Notes: generated from the letters alone by a model not told the origin. A DNA stretch of 64,000 nt from Arenicellales bacterium (GCA_028284225.1 JANQSD010000004.1:78869-142868), one strand, 5' to 3'; numbered from the stretch's first letter, positions 1 through 8,992 are shown. A program made the numbers and translations.

Positions 1-1936
1 CGTCACCGACTGTCGTCACGGTCACGTTAATCGGATTACCGTTGATATCCGTACCGGTCAAGGTCACATCCACACCAGCAAGCCCTTCACCGGCATCAAA
101 GACACCGTCACCATCCAAATCATTAAAGATCGTATCGCCAATCGAACCGGTATTTTGGGCCACTGAGTCAATAGCCGTATCAGTAACCGGTGTTGTAATT
201 TCTGTTGAAGTCACCGACGCGGTGTTTGTCAACTGAGTGATTGCTGGATTAAGCGGATTGTCAACCGTTACGTCAAATGTGATTGTTACAGTTTCACCAG
301 GTTGTATGCTGATGTTTTCAGCTGCTGTTATTAAATTCGGTGGTGCCCCTGCAGCATCTGTTACTGATACACGTGCCGTTGCATAATCAATTGTAAAAAC
401 TGCGGTCGCGACTGAATTATCGTCACCGCCTGTACCATCGAATCCATCACCCCAAACAAATGTATATGTCCCCTCTGCTGGACCACCGAAAGGATCCGGG
501 CCAAGCGTTTTAGTGAATGATCCCGGGCCATTACCTCCAAAACTTCCAACTTGTGCTGTTGTATAGGCTGTACCCCCCGGATAGGTTGTCGTCAAACTTA
601 TATCAGACAACCAGTCGATGGATGCACCGGTCGCAGTAAAACCATAGTTAGTGAGTGTGGCTCCTGATGGCACATCAGCAGCAGTTACAGTATAAGATTG
701 CGTCAATCCAGGCGTATCAAATGTGCCAGCACCTAAGTCTTGTGAGAATGAGCCACTGCCTCCTGCAAAGTAGGTTTTCTGGGCACTACTGGCAACATAG
801 GTTACGCCGGTTGGAAGCGTATCATTAACAACAACATCAGTAGCAGTGCCTAATCCGGTGTTTTCAATTTCGATGGTATAGGTGATAGGATCACCAGGAC
901 TAACCGGGCCGCCATTGGCACTGGATGTTTTAGTAAGTGTTAGTTCCGGCGGTGGCTCATCGACGCAAAAGGAAAAACCGCCTATAGTGATCGTTTGACT
1001 GTCACTAACACCATTGGTCGGGCCATTTGCAGTTGACCAATAAGTATAATCATTGGGGTTCGCCTGCTCATCTGCAGCATCGCCAGGCCCGTTAGAATAA
1101 TGCAAATTGAAGCTTGTAAATGTGCCTGCTGAGGAGACTGTAATGAATCCAGCCGGGTCAGTGGGCCCCAAATTACCGTTCAAATTGGTATTGTAAGCTG
1201 CCCGACCAGTTTGACCGGCCACAGTAATATTACTTCCACCCACCAAGGTCAAAGGAACATTAGCACCGCCTGCATCTGTAGCGCTATATCGAACTTCGTC
1301 CTGAAAAGAATCGCCCGGTATTTCGTATATAGTTACCGCACCGCCAACAACACTCTGGTAACCCACGTAATCGACATCAGCCGTTACCATTGAATCCATG
1401 GCAACTGCTTTATCGAATACAAATTGGAAAGTGACCTCTTCAAGATGATCGATGGTCTTAATCGAATAACTAACTGTTCCTCCACCGAATATTCCATTTG
1501 TTTGAGTAAAGTTGTTGGTAAGGATACAATCTGAATCCCACGGATCTTGAATCAAACCTGTCGCCGGAAACTGGTCAGGTGAAGGTGTATAAAGCGGGCC
1601 CCCACAACTACCCGCCGTATCACCAAACGGGTGGGGATTAGCCAAATCAGAATCGTAATTTCGATTATTTGGATCAATCAGATTAACAGTCATACCCACT
1701 GTATTTGGCAAACCAAATTCATCGGTATAATTAATAGTATAAGAATTACTTGTGCTATTTGCCGGCCACAGATTGCCTGTACCGCTTCCGCTGTCCCAGG
1801 CAAACGTGGCTGGAGCTGTCCCTACAGGACAAGTTTGCGCAAATAAATTCTGAATCGGTAAAAGGAAAGCTAATACTAGTATTAGTAGGCGAATCGTAAT
1901 AGTTCTAGGCGACTTATAAGGCAAGATAAAGTCCAT
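1..1936 (-). CDS. Secreted DUF11 / SdrD B-like repeat surface protein (partial, C-terminus beyond window edge)
   Basis: An uninterrupted reading frame runs from an ATG at 1936 to the left edge of the window, about 645 codons, so the C-terminus is missing. The N-terminus is a clear signal peptide: a hydrophobic stretch ending LPIQNLFA, then a Cys-containing mature start. About 300 residues of beta-rich sequence without a family I can name follow. Next come DUF11-type modules (LTLTKTSS, PGDPITYTIEIENTG, DTLPTGVTYV) and, at the cut end, an SdrD B-like module (GSIGDTIFNDLDGDGVFDAG). Such proteins are exported and act as adhesins or surface-layer components in many Bacteroidota and Proteobacteria. 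The seen part supports a large multi-domain extracellular protein; its ligand is unknown. No partner gene is visible on this side of it. Confidence 0.8.
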   Translation of the reverse strand, partial: MDFILPYKSPRTITIRLLILVLAFLLPIQNLFAQTCPVGTAPATFAWDSGSGTGNLWPANSTSNSYTINYTDEFGLPNTVGMTVNLIDPNNRNYDSDLANPHPFGDTAGSCGGPLYTPSPDQFPATGLIQDPWDSDCILTNNFTQTNGIFGGGTVSYSIKTIDHLEEVTFQFVFDKAVAMDSMVTADVDYVGYQSVVGGAVTIYEIPGDSFQDEVRYSATDAGGANVPLTLVGGSNITVAGQTGRAAYNTNLNGNLGPTDPAGFITVSSAGTFTSFNLHYSNGPGDAADEQANPNDYTYWSTANGPTNGVSDSQTITIGGFSFCVDEPPPELTLTKTSSANGGPVSPGDPITYTIEIENTGLGTATDVVVNDTLPTGVTYVASSAQKTYFAGGSGSFSQDLGAGTFDTPGLTQSYTVTAADVPSGATLTNYGFTATGASIDWLSDISLTTTYPGGTAYTTAQVGSFGGNGPGSFTKTLGPDPFGGPAEGTYTFVWGDGFDGTGGDDNSVATAVFTIDYATARVSVTDAAGAPPNLITAAENISIQPGETVTITFDVTVDNPLNPAITQLTNTASVTSTEITTPVTDTAIDSVAQNTGSIGDTIFNDLDGDGVFDAGEGLAGVDVTLTGTDINGNPINVTVTTVGD

Positions 1937-2381
1937 AACCAAACCTCTCCAAAGGTAAACTTACAATTAAGTTACCCCTTGCCCTACTTGTCGCTGCAAT
2001 CAGACAGGCGGTTTAAAAAATAAGAAAAAAACGACAAACAATTCCCACGCCGGATAGCATACAATAATTCAGATTAATTTTCCAGAGATACTAAATAAAT
2101 TTATACCTTATACTTTATCGACTAAACCACTTGACTTTATTGAAAAAATTCAAAACACGCATTTCAAACTGAATCGGGTTTATAATATTAAAATTATTAT
2201 TAAAGATAATTAATGTTTTCAAAAGTCATCTATACATTACAACAAAACAGAAATTATTAGTGAGGAGATAGAGTATCAAACATAAATACACAGATTATTC
2301 ACTAATGAACCGTTGATTTCAGGCTCTTGAAAAGTTTGACAGTAGTTAGTTTTTTAAGAAACATTCACCTCACCGTGATCG
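1937..2381. other. A+T-rich intergenic stretch
   Basis: About 445 bases between the divergent surface-protein gene and the eutA remnant. It is A+T-rich and presumably holds the promoter for the minus-strand surface-protein gene. I see no convincing gene, RNA or repeat in it. Confidence 0.5.
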
Positions 2382-2573
2382 GACCTGCTGATCAACGGCA
2401 ATAACAAAAAGGCAATTTTTTCTGCATTGCCTATGGCGCTTATTTTGCAGCAGATCGAATCACCCACCAATCGTATCGCCTTAAGCAATAATCAGATCAT
2501 GTTCTAGCAAGCAGTTCGTGAGGCGGGTTATCATCACTCCATACAAGGTTTTGGACAATTACTTGAGATATAA
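2382..2573 (+). pseudogene. Remnant of eutA-like Asp/Glu racemase-family gene (C-terminal end only)
   Basis: In one frame the translation gives a C-terminal stretch resembling EutA / arylmalonate-decarboxylase-type proteins: residues ALPMALILQQIE, then RIALSNNQIMF, an in-frame TAG at 2505-2507, then QAVREAGYHHSIQGFGQLLE and a stop at 2571-2573. In relatives the pattern is SSNQ..(L/M)(L/W).H.LR.AG....GFG.LL, with Trp where the TAG falls, so a TGG to TAG change is likely. No intact N-terminal part is visible upstream. In ectoine utilisation clusters eutA lies directly before eutB/eutC, which fits its position 12 bases before eutC. The family call rests on remembered motif patterns, not a search. 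Confidence 0.5.
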
Positions 2574-2584
2574 GGAACACAGTT

Positions 2585-3577
2585 ATGCCCAATATTACTA
2601 TAGTTACCGAGAACGAATTAAAGCAATGTGTTGCACTCGACAAAGCAGTTGTCGATGTGGTTGATCAGGCTTTTGCCATTTTGGCCGGTGGTGAAGTTGT
2701 AATGCCGCCAATACTGAATTTAGCCATTGAGGAATATTATGGCGAAGTCGATGTCAAAACGGCTTATGTACCCGGTTTAGATGGATTTGCCGTTAAAATC
2801 AGCCCAGGTTATTTTAACAACCCTAAAATCGGCCTGCCTAGCGTTAACGGGTTAATGATAGTATTCGACAGCAAAACCGGCCTGGTAAAATCGGTATTAC
2901 TCGACAATGGATTATTGACCGATATCCGTACAGCAGCGGCTGGGGCTGTTGCCGCTCGTCATCTTGCTCCACAGAATATCACCACCGCTGGTGTGATTGG
3001 CGCCGGTATTCAAGCAGAGTTACAAATCAAGGCACTTAAACTGGTACGGAATTTTAAACGTTTGCTTGTCTGGGCTCGTGATAAGGTTAAAGCCCAGGCT
3101 TATGCTGAAAAGATGAGCACCGAACTGGGCTGCTCAGTAAACGTGACTGAGAGCGCACAGCAATGTGTGGCAGACTCTCAGTTTATCGTCACTACCACAC
3201 CTTCTGAACATGCCTTAATCCAAGCCGATTGGTTGCATCCAAATTTGCATATTACCGCTATGGGATCAGATGCGCCTAACAAACAAGAATTAGATCCACA
3301 TATTGTATCCAGAGTTGATCGATTTATTGTCGACCGACTCTTACAATGTATCAAGCAAGGTGAGCTTCGCCCGGCTGTTGCTACAGGCTTGATAACAGAA
3401 AACGATATATTTGATGAACTGGGGGAACTTTGTGCACAGGAGAAACCTGGTCGCCAATCAGAAAATGAAATTACCGTCTGCGACTTAACCGGGACAGGAC
3501 TACAGGACACTGCTATTGCCGATTACGCTTGCAAATTGATTCAAGCAAAAGGTCTGGGGACAGTAATTTCAAACTAG
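2585..3577 (+). CDS. eutC: EutC-like ornithine cyclodeaminase / iminosuccinate reductase
   Basis: A 330-residue member of the ornithine cyclodeaminase / mu-crystallin family. The NAD(P) Rossmann fingerprint GVIGAGIQAELQ lies near residues 139-150. Family blocks LTDIRTAAAGAVAARHLAP (about 115-133), ITAMGSD and DLTGTGLQDTAIA are present. The N-terminal block VVMPPILNL...GEVDVKTAYVPGLDGFAVKISPG is typical of the EutC subgroup, which acts with EutB in hydroxyectoine degradation: EutB dehydrates 3-hydroxyaspartate to iminosuccinate and EutC reduces that to L-aspartate. A strong ribosome binding site (AAGGA) sits nine bases before the ATG. It is separated from eutB by about 4.4 kb, which is unusual. 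The alternative is a DauB-like amino-acid dehydrogenase, given the DauA-like gene nearby. Confidence 0.8.
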   Translation: MPNITIVTENELKQCVALDKAVVDVVDQAFAILAGGEVVMPPILNLAIEEYYGEVDVKTAYVPGLDGFAVKISPGYFNNPKIGLPSVNGLMIVFDSKTGLVKSVLLDNGLLTDIRTAAAGAVAARHLAPQNITTAGVIGAGIQAELQIKALKLVRNFKRLLVWARDKVKAQAYAEKMSTELGCSVNVTESAQQCVADSQFIVTTTPSEHALIQADWLHPNLHITAMGSDAPNKQELDPHIVSRVDRFIVDRLLQCIKQGELRPAVATGLITENDIFDELGELCAQEKPGRQSENEITVCDLTGTGLQDTAIADYACKLIQAKGLGTVISN

Positions 3578-3589
3578 CGACTTACCTGC

Positions 3590-3745
3590 ATGTCCAACAG
3601 AGCGCTTGACACAGTCGACATAAGAATACTGTCTATACTGCAGCATCATGGGCGCATCGCCAAAACCGCCATAGTTGAAAAAGTTAAGACACTACCCAGG
3701 CATTTACCACTTGACGATACACAAAGATCTATTTCTGTCTGGTAG
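3590..3745 (+). pseudogene. Truncated AsnC/Lrp-family regulator (DoeX-like remnant)
   Basis: A 51-codon frame starts 12 bases after eutC. Its first 35 residues look like the start of an AsnC/Lrp regulator: LDTVDIRILSILQHHGRIAK followed by a degenerate first helix of the HTH. The sequence then loses similarity and stops at 3743, so the DNA-binding unit is incomplete and the ligand-binding RAM domain is absent. DoeX, the regulator of ectoine catabolism, belongs to this family and is encoded in such clusters, so this is probably its relic. Calling it a working small protein is unlikely because half the HTH is gone. Confidence 0.5.
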
Positions 3746-3794
3746 TATTCTGTTTTATAGTACAAGCCAGAAAAGTTGTTGGTAAAACGCAAAA

Positions 3795-4202
3795 ATGACA
3801 GAACGAACGACAGAAGGCGGATGCATGTGTGGAGCAATCCGCTATAAGGCATTCGGAGAACCACTAGGGTCTGGCTATTGTCACTGTAAAAGCTGTCGAC
3901 ATCATACTGGAGCACCTTTAGTTGCATATATGGTATTTACTGCAAAACAAGTAGAGTGGATACCCAAGGCCCCAGCAAGCTATGAATCGTCACCAGGAAA
4001 ATTTCGTGGTTTTTGTCGTAACTGCGGCACTTCGCTCACTTGGGAAGGCACTCATAAAGGAGAAAAACTGGTTGAACTTCATGTCGGTACTTTAGATAAC
4101 CCTGAAGAATTCTCACCGAATGAGCATACGCACTTTGGTGAACGAATTGATTGGCTCGAATTAAAGGACAATCTACCCAAGTTTCATGCTTCGATTGAAT
4201 GA
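3795..4202 (+). CDS. GFA-domain protein (glutathione-dependent formaldehyde-activating family)
   Basis: A 135-residue GFA/Mss4-like zinc protein. The metal-binding cysteines are all in place: CMCG near residues 11-14, CHCKSC near 30-35 and CRNCGT near 75-80. The family includes Gfa, proposed to promote S-hydroxymethylglutathione formation, but most members have no proven reaction, so the substrate is unknown. It lies between the eutC region and a DMT exporter on the same strand, 25 bases before the latter, and the two are probably co-transcribed. Confidence 0.85.
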   Translation: MTERTTEGGCMCGAIRYKAFGEPLGSGYCHCKSCRHHTGAPLVAYMVFTAKQVEWIPKAPASYESSPGKFRGFCRNCGTSLTWEGTHKGEKLVELHVGTLDNPEEFSPNEHTHFGERIDWLELKDNLPKFHASIE

Positions 4203-4227
4203 GGTTTTGATCAACTAAATTTTATGC

Positions 4228-5145
4228 ATGCCGAATGTAGAATCGAAAATAAACAGTTTACGCCAATCAATTTTCTTAGTTAGTGTGCCGATTGCTTTTG
4301 TATTACTATGGTCTGCCGGTTATAGTGTCGCAAAACTAGGACTGCAATACGCCGAGCCAATGACATTATTAGTCTGGCGATATTTCTGGGTAATAATTTT
4401 ACTAATACCTTTTTATTTATTCTTAAGACCGCCCTTACCCAATCGGATTATAGATTGGATACATGTGGCTATAGTCGGAATTCTGGTGCAGGCTGTTTAT
4501 TTTGGTATGTGCTGGTTTGCATTTTCAAAAGGTGTTTCAGCCGGTGTTCTTGCTATCCTTATGTCACTACAGCCGATATTAGTTGCAATATTAGCCCCTA
4601 AATTAGCTAACGAGCATGTCAGTTGGCTTCGTTGGACAGGTCTGATTTTAGGCCTAACTGGTGTAATTATTGTAATACTGGGGCGATCCAGTATAGAACC
4701 ACCGACCTTAGTTGGAATTGGCTTCAGTTTAATTGGTTTATTCGGAATCACAGCAGGTGTTTTATATGAAAAACGCTTTGGAGTGGATTATCACCCCGTG
4801 GTTTCAAACTTAATTCAATTTACTACGGGATTGTGTGTCGTATTTCCTATTGCCTACTGTCTGGAAACTATGCAGGTACACTGGCAAGGCGAGCTCATAG
4901 CAGCGCTGGCTTATCTTGTGATTGGCAATTCGATTTTAGCAATGAGTCTGTTACTGGCAATGATTCGTCTAGGTGAAGTGTCAAGAGTTTCAGCATTAAT
5001 GTTTTTGGTCCCGCCGTTTGCCGCGATTTTCGGGTGGCTGCTTTTAAACGAAGAAATGCCACCCATAGCCTGGTTAGGAATGGTCATTGCAGCAGCGGGT
5101 GTAATTCTTGCTACAAAAACAATTCGTGTCCGGCATATTAAATAA
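4228..5145 (+). CDS. EamA/DMT-family permease
   Basis: A 305-residue membrane protein with about ten hydrophobic segments and two EamA repeats (roughly residues 15-145 and 160-295). The family-typical ending AWLGMVIAAAGVILA is present. DMT-family proteins of this kind export amino acids or metabolites, but the substrate cannot be read from sequence. The position in the eutC/eutB locus suggests an amino-acid-like compound, which is inference. The gene ends 22 bases before the stop codon of the convergent DauA-like gene. Confidence 0.85.
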   Translation: MPNVESKINSLRQSIFLVSVPIAFVLLWSAGYSVAKLGLQYAEPMTLLVWRYFWVIILLIPFYLFLRPPLPNRIIDWIHVAIVGILVQAVYFGMCWFAFSKGVSAGVLAILMSLQPILVAILAPKLANEHVSWLRWTGLILGLTGVIIVILGRSSIEPPTLVGIGFSLIGLFGITAGVLYEKRFGVDYHPVVSNLIQFTTGLCVVFPIAYCLETMQVHWQGELIAALAYLVIGNSILAMSLLLAMIRLGEVSRVSALMFLVPPFAAIFGWLLLNEEMPPIAWLGMVIAAAGVILATKTIRVRHIK

Positions 5146-5167
5146 TTATCAGATTTTAAGGAGGATT

Positions 5168-6286
5168 TTATCCAGTGGCGCCCTGGTTAATAAATCTATC
5201 CGGTGATAACGCTCGAATCAATATATCTGAAATTTTCGGTGCATGATTGAGAATCAAATCCGCACTAAATTGGGCCAGTACCGGTGCGGTCTGAATACCG
5301 TAACCCCCCTGCCCGGCCAGCCAGAAAAAACCTTGTGCCTGTGAACTGAACCCCACTACCGGGTTTTTGTCAGGCGCGAAAGTTCGCAGGCCGGCCCATG
5401 AATTTTCGATGCGGTTTACTTCGATGTTCATGAACTGTTGAAAACGATCTATGCCTTCTGCCAGCACTAAGTCCTCCGGCCAAGCATCATGTGGTTGAAC
5501 CGGGTCTTCATCTGCTGGTGAAACTATAAGTAGTCCACTTTGTGGTTTGGCATACCAGGACTCTGAGGCACTAAGTACTAATGGCCAGTTATCAATACTT
5601 TCATGCTCTGAAACTTTGATTAATGCTGCTGAACGCCGTTTGGGAATCAACCCTACCGGATCAAGCCCCGCCAGAGCACCGACCTGGTCTGCCCAAGCAC
5701 CTGCTGCATTGACAACAGTTGAAGCCGAATACAATCCACTAGATGTTGTAATCAGCCAACGATTATTTTTATACGTTAACGATTTGATTCTGCAGTTATA
5801 TTCAATCTGTCCATTATTTTCTTTAAAGCTGCGAATGTAATGTTGAAGCAACGTGTCTACATCAATATCTGCTGCGCCTCGTTCAATAGCCGCTTTATGA
5901 ACTTTATCTTTGCGTAAGGCCGGACATAGCTGTAGCGCTTCATCTATATTGATAACATCCAGTCCAGTGCTATTAGCGAGATAGTGATTGAATTGTTCAA
6001 TTTCATCGGCACCGGCAACCATCAAGTCACCTCTGACGTTCAAGAGCGAACCCTTGCCTAAATCTTGCTCAAGTTCATCATAGAGGCACTTGCTGTGTTG
6101 ATTCAATTCCCGTAATACTTGATTACCGTAATTAAGAATAAACATAGCTGCCGAACGTGACGTCGAGTGATAACCAGGTTGCGATTCGGCTTCCAGCACC
6201 ATGACTTCAGCCTGCTCGGCCAGCCTTGAGGCGGTCGAAATACCGGCCATTCCAGCGCCGATTACAATTATGTCAGCAGCTTTCAT
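5168..6286 (-). CDS. FAD-dependent D-amino-acid dehydrogenase, DauA-like
   Basis: A 372-residue DAO-family flavoprotein. The FAD-binding fingerprint VIGAGMAGIS lies at residues 8-17. Blocks such as QPGYHSTSRSAAMF (about 41-54), GAADIDVDTLLQHY, PKRRSA, WAGLRTFAPD and FWLAGQGGYGIQTAP closely follow those remembered from Pseudomonas D-arginine dehydrogenase DauA. Family members oxidise D-amino acids to imino acids and pass electrons to the respiratory chain. In Pseudomonas, dauA is paired with dauB, an ornithine-cyclodeaminase-family gene, and here a gene of that family (eutC) lies nearby. The gene runs opposite to its neighbours. The substrate is uncertain and could be D-arginine-like or another D-amino acid of the hydroxyaspartate type. 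Confidence 0.8.
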   Translation of the reverse strand: MKAADIIVIGAGMAGISTASRLAEQAEVMVLEAESQPGYHSTSRSAAMFILNYGNQVLRELNQHSKCLYDELEQDLGKGSLLNVRGDLMVAGADEIEQFNHYLANSTGLDVINIDEALQLCPALRKDKVHKAAIERGAADIDVDTLLQHYIRSFKENNGQIEYNCRIKSLTYKNNRWLITTSSGLYSASTVVNAAGAWADQVGALAGLDPVGLIPKRRSAALIKVSEHESIDNWPLVLSASESWYAKPQSGLLIVSPADEDPVQPHDAWPEDLVLAEGIDRFQQFMNIEVNRIENSWAGLRTFAPDKNPVVGFSSQAQGFFWLAGQGGYGIQTAPVLAQFSADLILNHAPKISDILIRALSPDRFINQGATG

Positions 6287-6605
6287 TTATTTCTCCAGGA
6301 TTCACCATGCACCTAATTATCATTGCAGAACTAATTGCTGCTCCAGAAGTAACTACCCTATATGGTATGCGCTTAAAACTTAAAAGAAATGTCTTCTTAA
6401 ATTAGGATAAAAAAGAAACTTTTTCTCTTCGGCATTGAGTTTATCATTGCTTGAAATGCACATCGATAAAACTGTGTTGACGGATGCCAACGATAATATG
6501 CTGATCAGTCGTGAAGGGGCCAGATATAGCCTGGAAGCTTTTACCGAATTAAAGTACATTTGCATGAACATCGAGCAAGCAGCTTGATTGCTATAGGACA
6601 TAATT
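6287..6605. other. Divergent promoter region between DauA-like and aminotransferase genes
   Basis: A 319-base gap between divergent genes that should carry promoters for both. The only coding-looking element is a 43-codon frame on the plus strand, listed separately. No hairpin terminator or repeat is obvious. Confidence 0.4.
6456..6587 (+). CDS. Possible 43-residue small protein or gene remnant, unknown
   Basis: ATG at 6456 opens a 43-codon frame ending TGA at 6587, 18 bases before the aminotransferase start. The translation (starts MHIDKTVLTDANDNML) has a balanced, soluble composition and the frame stays open back to 6411. This could mean the C-terminal end of a lost gene. I do not recognise it and see no good ribosome binding site, so it may be chance. 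Confidence 0.25.
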   Translation: MHIDKTVLTDANDNMLISREGARYSLEAFTELKYICMNIEQAA

Positions 6606-7985
6606 ATGACTGACAATACTAATCTTAAAGATCTTGAAACCAGTGATCGTGAGCACTTTTTTCACCCCTCTACACATATAGGCACTCATGCCCGTGGTGA
6701 AAGCCCTAATCGTATGATTGACAACGGCTCGGGCGTTTATATTACCGATACCCAGGGTAATCAATCTCTGGACGGATTTGCCGGGCTGTATTGTGTCAAT
6801 ATCGGCTATGGGAGATCAGAAGTTGCTGATGCCATCAGCGAGCAGGCACATAAGCTGGCGTATTATCACGCTTATGCCGGACATACCAGCGAACCTTCCA
6901 CACAACTGGCTGAAATGATTATAGAGCGTGCACCGGACAACATGTCCCGGGTGTATTTCGGCCTATCAGGATCAGATGCTAACGAAACTAATATTAAACT
7001 CATCTGGTATTACAACAACATTCTAGGTCGCCCTGAGAAGAAAAAAATCATCTCCCGATGGCGCGGTTATCACGGCTCTGGTGTCATGACTGGTTCGCTA
7101 ACTGGCCTAGAACTATTTCACAAGGCGTTTGATTTACCACGTGATCCGATTTTGCATACAGAAGCGCCCTATTATTTTCGTCGACAGAACCTGGATCAAA
7201 GCGAGCAGCAATTTTCACAATATTGTGCGGATAAGCTCGAACAACTCATCTTGGCTGAAGGACCTGAAACTATTGCTGCTTTTATTGGTGAGCCAGTACT
7301 TGGAACCGGTGGCATTGTTCCCCCACCAGCCGGTTATTGGCAAAAAATTCAAGCGGTACTTAATAAGTACGATATATTGCTGATCGCGGATGAAGTCGTA
7401 ACAGCGTTTGGGCGTTTGGGCTCAATGTTTGGCAGTGATCATTTCAATATTGAAGCCGATTTGATTACTATAGCTAAAGGGTTAACCAGCGCCTATGCGC
7501 CCCTATCGGGTGTTATTGTTAGTCACAAAGTCTGGCAAGTGCTTGAGCAAGGCTCTGATCAACATGGTGTTCTGGGTCATGGTTGGACCTATTCGGCTCA
7601 CCCGCTTTGCACAGCAGCTGGAGTTGCTAACCTCAGAGTAATCGATCAAGAAAAACTGGTTGATAATGCCCACCAGACCGGTGCCTATTTGCAACAGACA
7701 TTCAAACAAGCTTTTGCCGATCACCAACATGTGGGCGAAGTCAGAGGCGAAGGCTTGCTAGCAGCTATCGAGTTTGTTAAAGATAAAAACGATCGAGTCT
7801 TTTTTGATGTAACAGACCAGATAGGCATCAGGCTTGCAGCCGCTGCACTGGATAACGGCTTGATTACTCGCGCAATGCCCCAAGGTGATATCCTGGGTTT
7901 TGCACCGCCGCTTTGCATTACACCTGAGGAAGTTGACTTGGTAGTAACCAAAGTTCAAAAAGTAATTAGTCAAATTTTAAACTGA
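6606..7985 (+). CDS. Class III PLP aminotransferase, DoeD-like (diaminobutyrate / omega-amino acid)
   Basis: A 459-residue class III aminotransferase. The N-terminal DREHFFHPSTHIGTHARGE and the FAGLYCVNIGYGR block mark the omega-amino-acid:pyruvate subgroup. GLSGSDANETNIK and SRWRGYHGSG form the phosphate-binding region, LLIADEVVTAFGRLG carries the PLP-ring Asp, and ITIAKGLTSAYAPLSG carries the Schiff-base Lys near residue 290. From memory, the ectoine-catabolic L-2,4-diaminobutyrate transaminase DoeD shows the same N-terminal and central blocks, and eutB follows 14 bases downstream, so a DoeD-type role on diaminobutyrate or its 3-hydroxy form is favoured. A general omega-transaminase is the alternative. 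Confidence 0.85.
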   Translation: MTDNTNLKDLETSDREHFFHPSTHIGTHARGESPNRMIDNGSGVYITDTQGNQSLDGFAGLYCVNIGYGRSEVADAISEQAHKLAYYHAYAGHTSEPSTQLAEMIIERAPDNMSRVYFGLSGSDANETNIKLIWYYNNILGRPEKKKIISRWRGYHGSGVMTGSLTGLELFHKAFDLPRDPILHTEAPYYFRRQNLDQSEQQFSQYCADKLEQLILAEGPETIAAFIGEPVLGTGGIVPPPAGYWQKIQAVLNKYDILLIADEVVTAFGRLGSMFGSDHFNIEADLITIAKGLTSAYAPLSGVIVSHKVWQVLEQGSDQHGVLGHGWTYSAHPLCTAAGVANLRVIDQEKLVDNAHQTGAYLQQTFKQAFADHQHVGEVRGEGLLAAIEFVKDKNDRVFFDVTDQIGIRLAAAALDNGLITRAMPQGDILGFAPPLCITPEEVDLVVTKVQKVISQILN

Positions 7986-7999
7986 TTATCGATCCAGTC

Positions 8000-8992
8000 A
8001 TGAATGCAAATACAATTACAATAGAGGATATTCGGGCGACACAACGGCGTTTAGCTGACTATATTCACTATACACCTGCCACTCAGTCGCCTTGCTTAAC
8101 TGAATTAATGAATCACCCGGTTTATCTAAAGTTGGAACACCAACAAATTACCGGCAGCTTCAAAATCCGTGGGGCCAGCAATGCAATTGGGCAGCTGAAT
8201 GATCAGCAAAAACAGGCAGGTGTTGTCTGTGTATCGACAGGTAATCACGGGCGTGGCATTGCTTTCGCTGCTAAACAGGCTGGAGTCAAGGCACACATTT
8301 ATATGTCTTCCCTAGTACCTGATAATAAAGTTAAAGCCATTGCACAGCTCGGAGCCAAAATAAAGATTATTGGCAACAGTCAGGATGATGCCGAAACCGA
8401 GGCACTGGATTATTGCCACCAAAGTGGCGCGACTTATTTACCACCATTTGATCACAAAGATATTATCTGCGGTCAAGGGACGCTGGGCCTGGAAATCCTG
8501 GAACAAATCCCTGATATAGAATCTGTGCTGGTGCCTTTGTCTGGCGGTGGACTGATCAGCGGTATTGCAATCGCAATCAAGGCTTATAAACCTGATTGCA
8601 AAATTATCGCCATATCAATGGAAAAAGGAGCAGCAATGACCGAAAGCCAAAAAGCAGGCAAGCCTGTCATAGTGGAGGAATTGCCCACCTTTGCCGATTC
8701 ACTAGGAGGCGGTATTGGCTTAAACAATCAATTCACATTTAATATTGTTAAAACTTATATTGATGAGATCGTTCAAGTCTCCGAAGCTGAGATTTCGCAA
8801 GCCATCCGCCATGCTTATTCCGATGAAAAGCAGATCATAGAAGGCGGTGCTTCAGTTGGTATCGCCGGTTTATTGGCCAATAAAATACAACTCTATGGAT
8901 CAACAGTAGTGCTACTCAGCGGTTGTAATATTGACATGAAAACACACAAAGCTATCCTTGATGGTGCAAACAGCCTTGCTCAAATAAACTGA
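8000..8992 (+). CDS. eutB: EutB-like PLP-dependent 3-hydroxyaspartate dehydratase
   Basis: A 330-residue fold type II PLP enzyme of the threonine/serine dehydratase family. The Schiff-base Lys sits in TGSFKIRGASNA (about residues 50-61), the substrate Asn loop is STGNHGRG and the phosphate loop is SGGGLISG. Blocks VPDNKVKAIAQLGA, SMEKGAAMTES and ADSLGGGIGLNN are typical of EutB rather than biosynthetic IlvA, and there is no C-terminal ACT domain. EutB acts in hydroxyectoine breakdown, and the related BhcB acts in the beta-hydroxyaspartate cycle; both dehydrate 3-hydroxyaspartate to iminosuccinate. The EutC-like reductase that would use that product is in the same locus. It follows the aminotransferase by 14 bases, so the two form an operon. 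Confidence 0.85.
   Translation: MNANTITIEDIRATQRRLADYIHYTPATQSPCLTELMNHPVYLKLEHQQITGSFKIRGASNAIGQLNDQQKQAGVVCVSTGNHGRGIAFAAKQAGVKAHIYMSSLVPDNKVKAIAQLGAKIKIIGNSQDDAETEALDYCHQSGATYLPPFDHKDIICGQGTLGLEILEQIPDIESVLVPLSGGGLISGIAIAIKAYKPDCKIIAISMEKGAAMTESQKAGKPVIVEELPTFADSLGGGIGLNNQFTFNIVKTYIDEIVQVSEAEISQAIRHAYSDEKQIIEGGASVGIAGLLANKIQLYGSTVVLLSGCNIDMKTHKAILDGANSLAQIN

Noticed and set aside
2382..2573. Intact small gene
   Set aside because: No start codon with ribosome binding site, and an in-frame TAG splits a conserved C-terminal motif.
8000..8992. Biosynthetic threonine dehydratase IlvA
   Set aside because: No C-terminal regulatory domain, and subgroup blocks and neighbours fit EutB.
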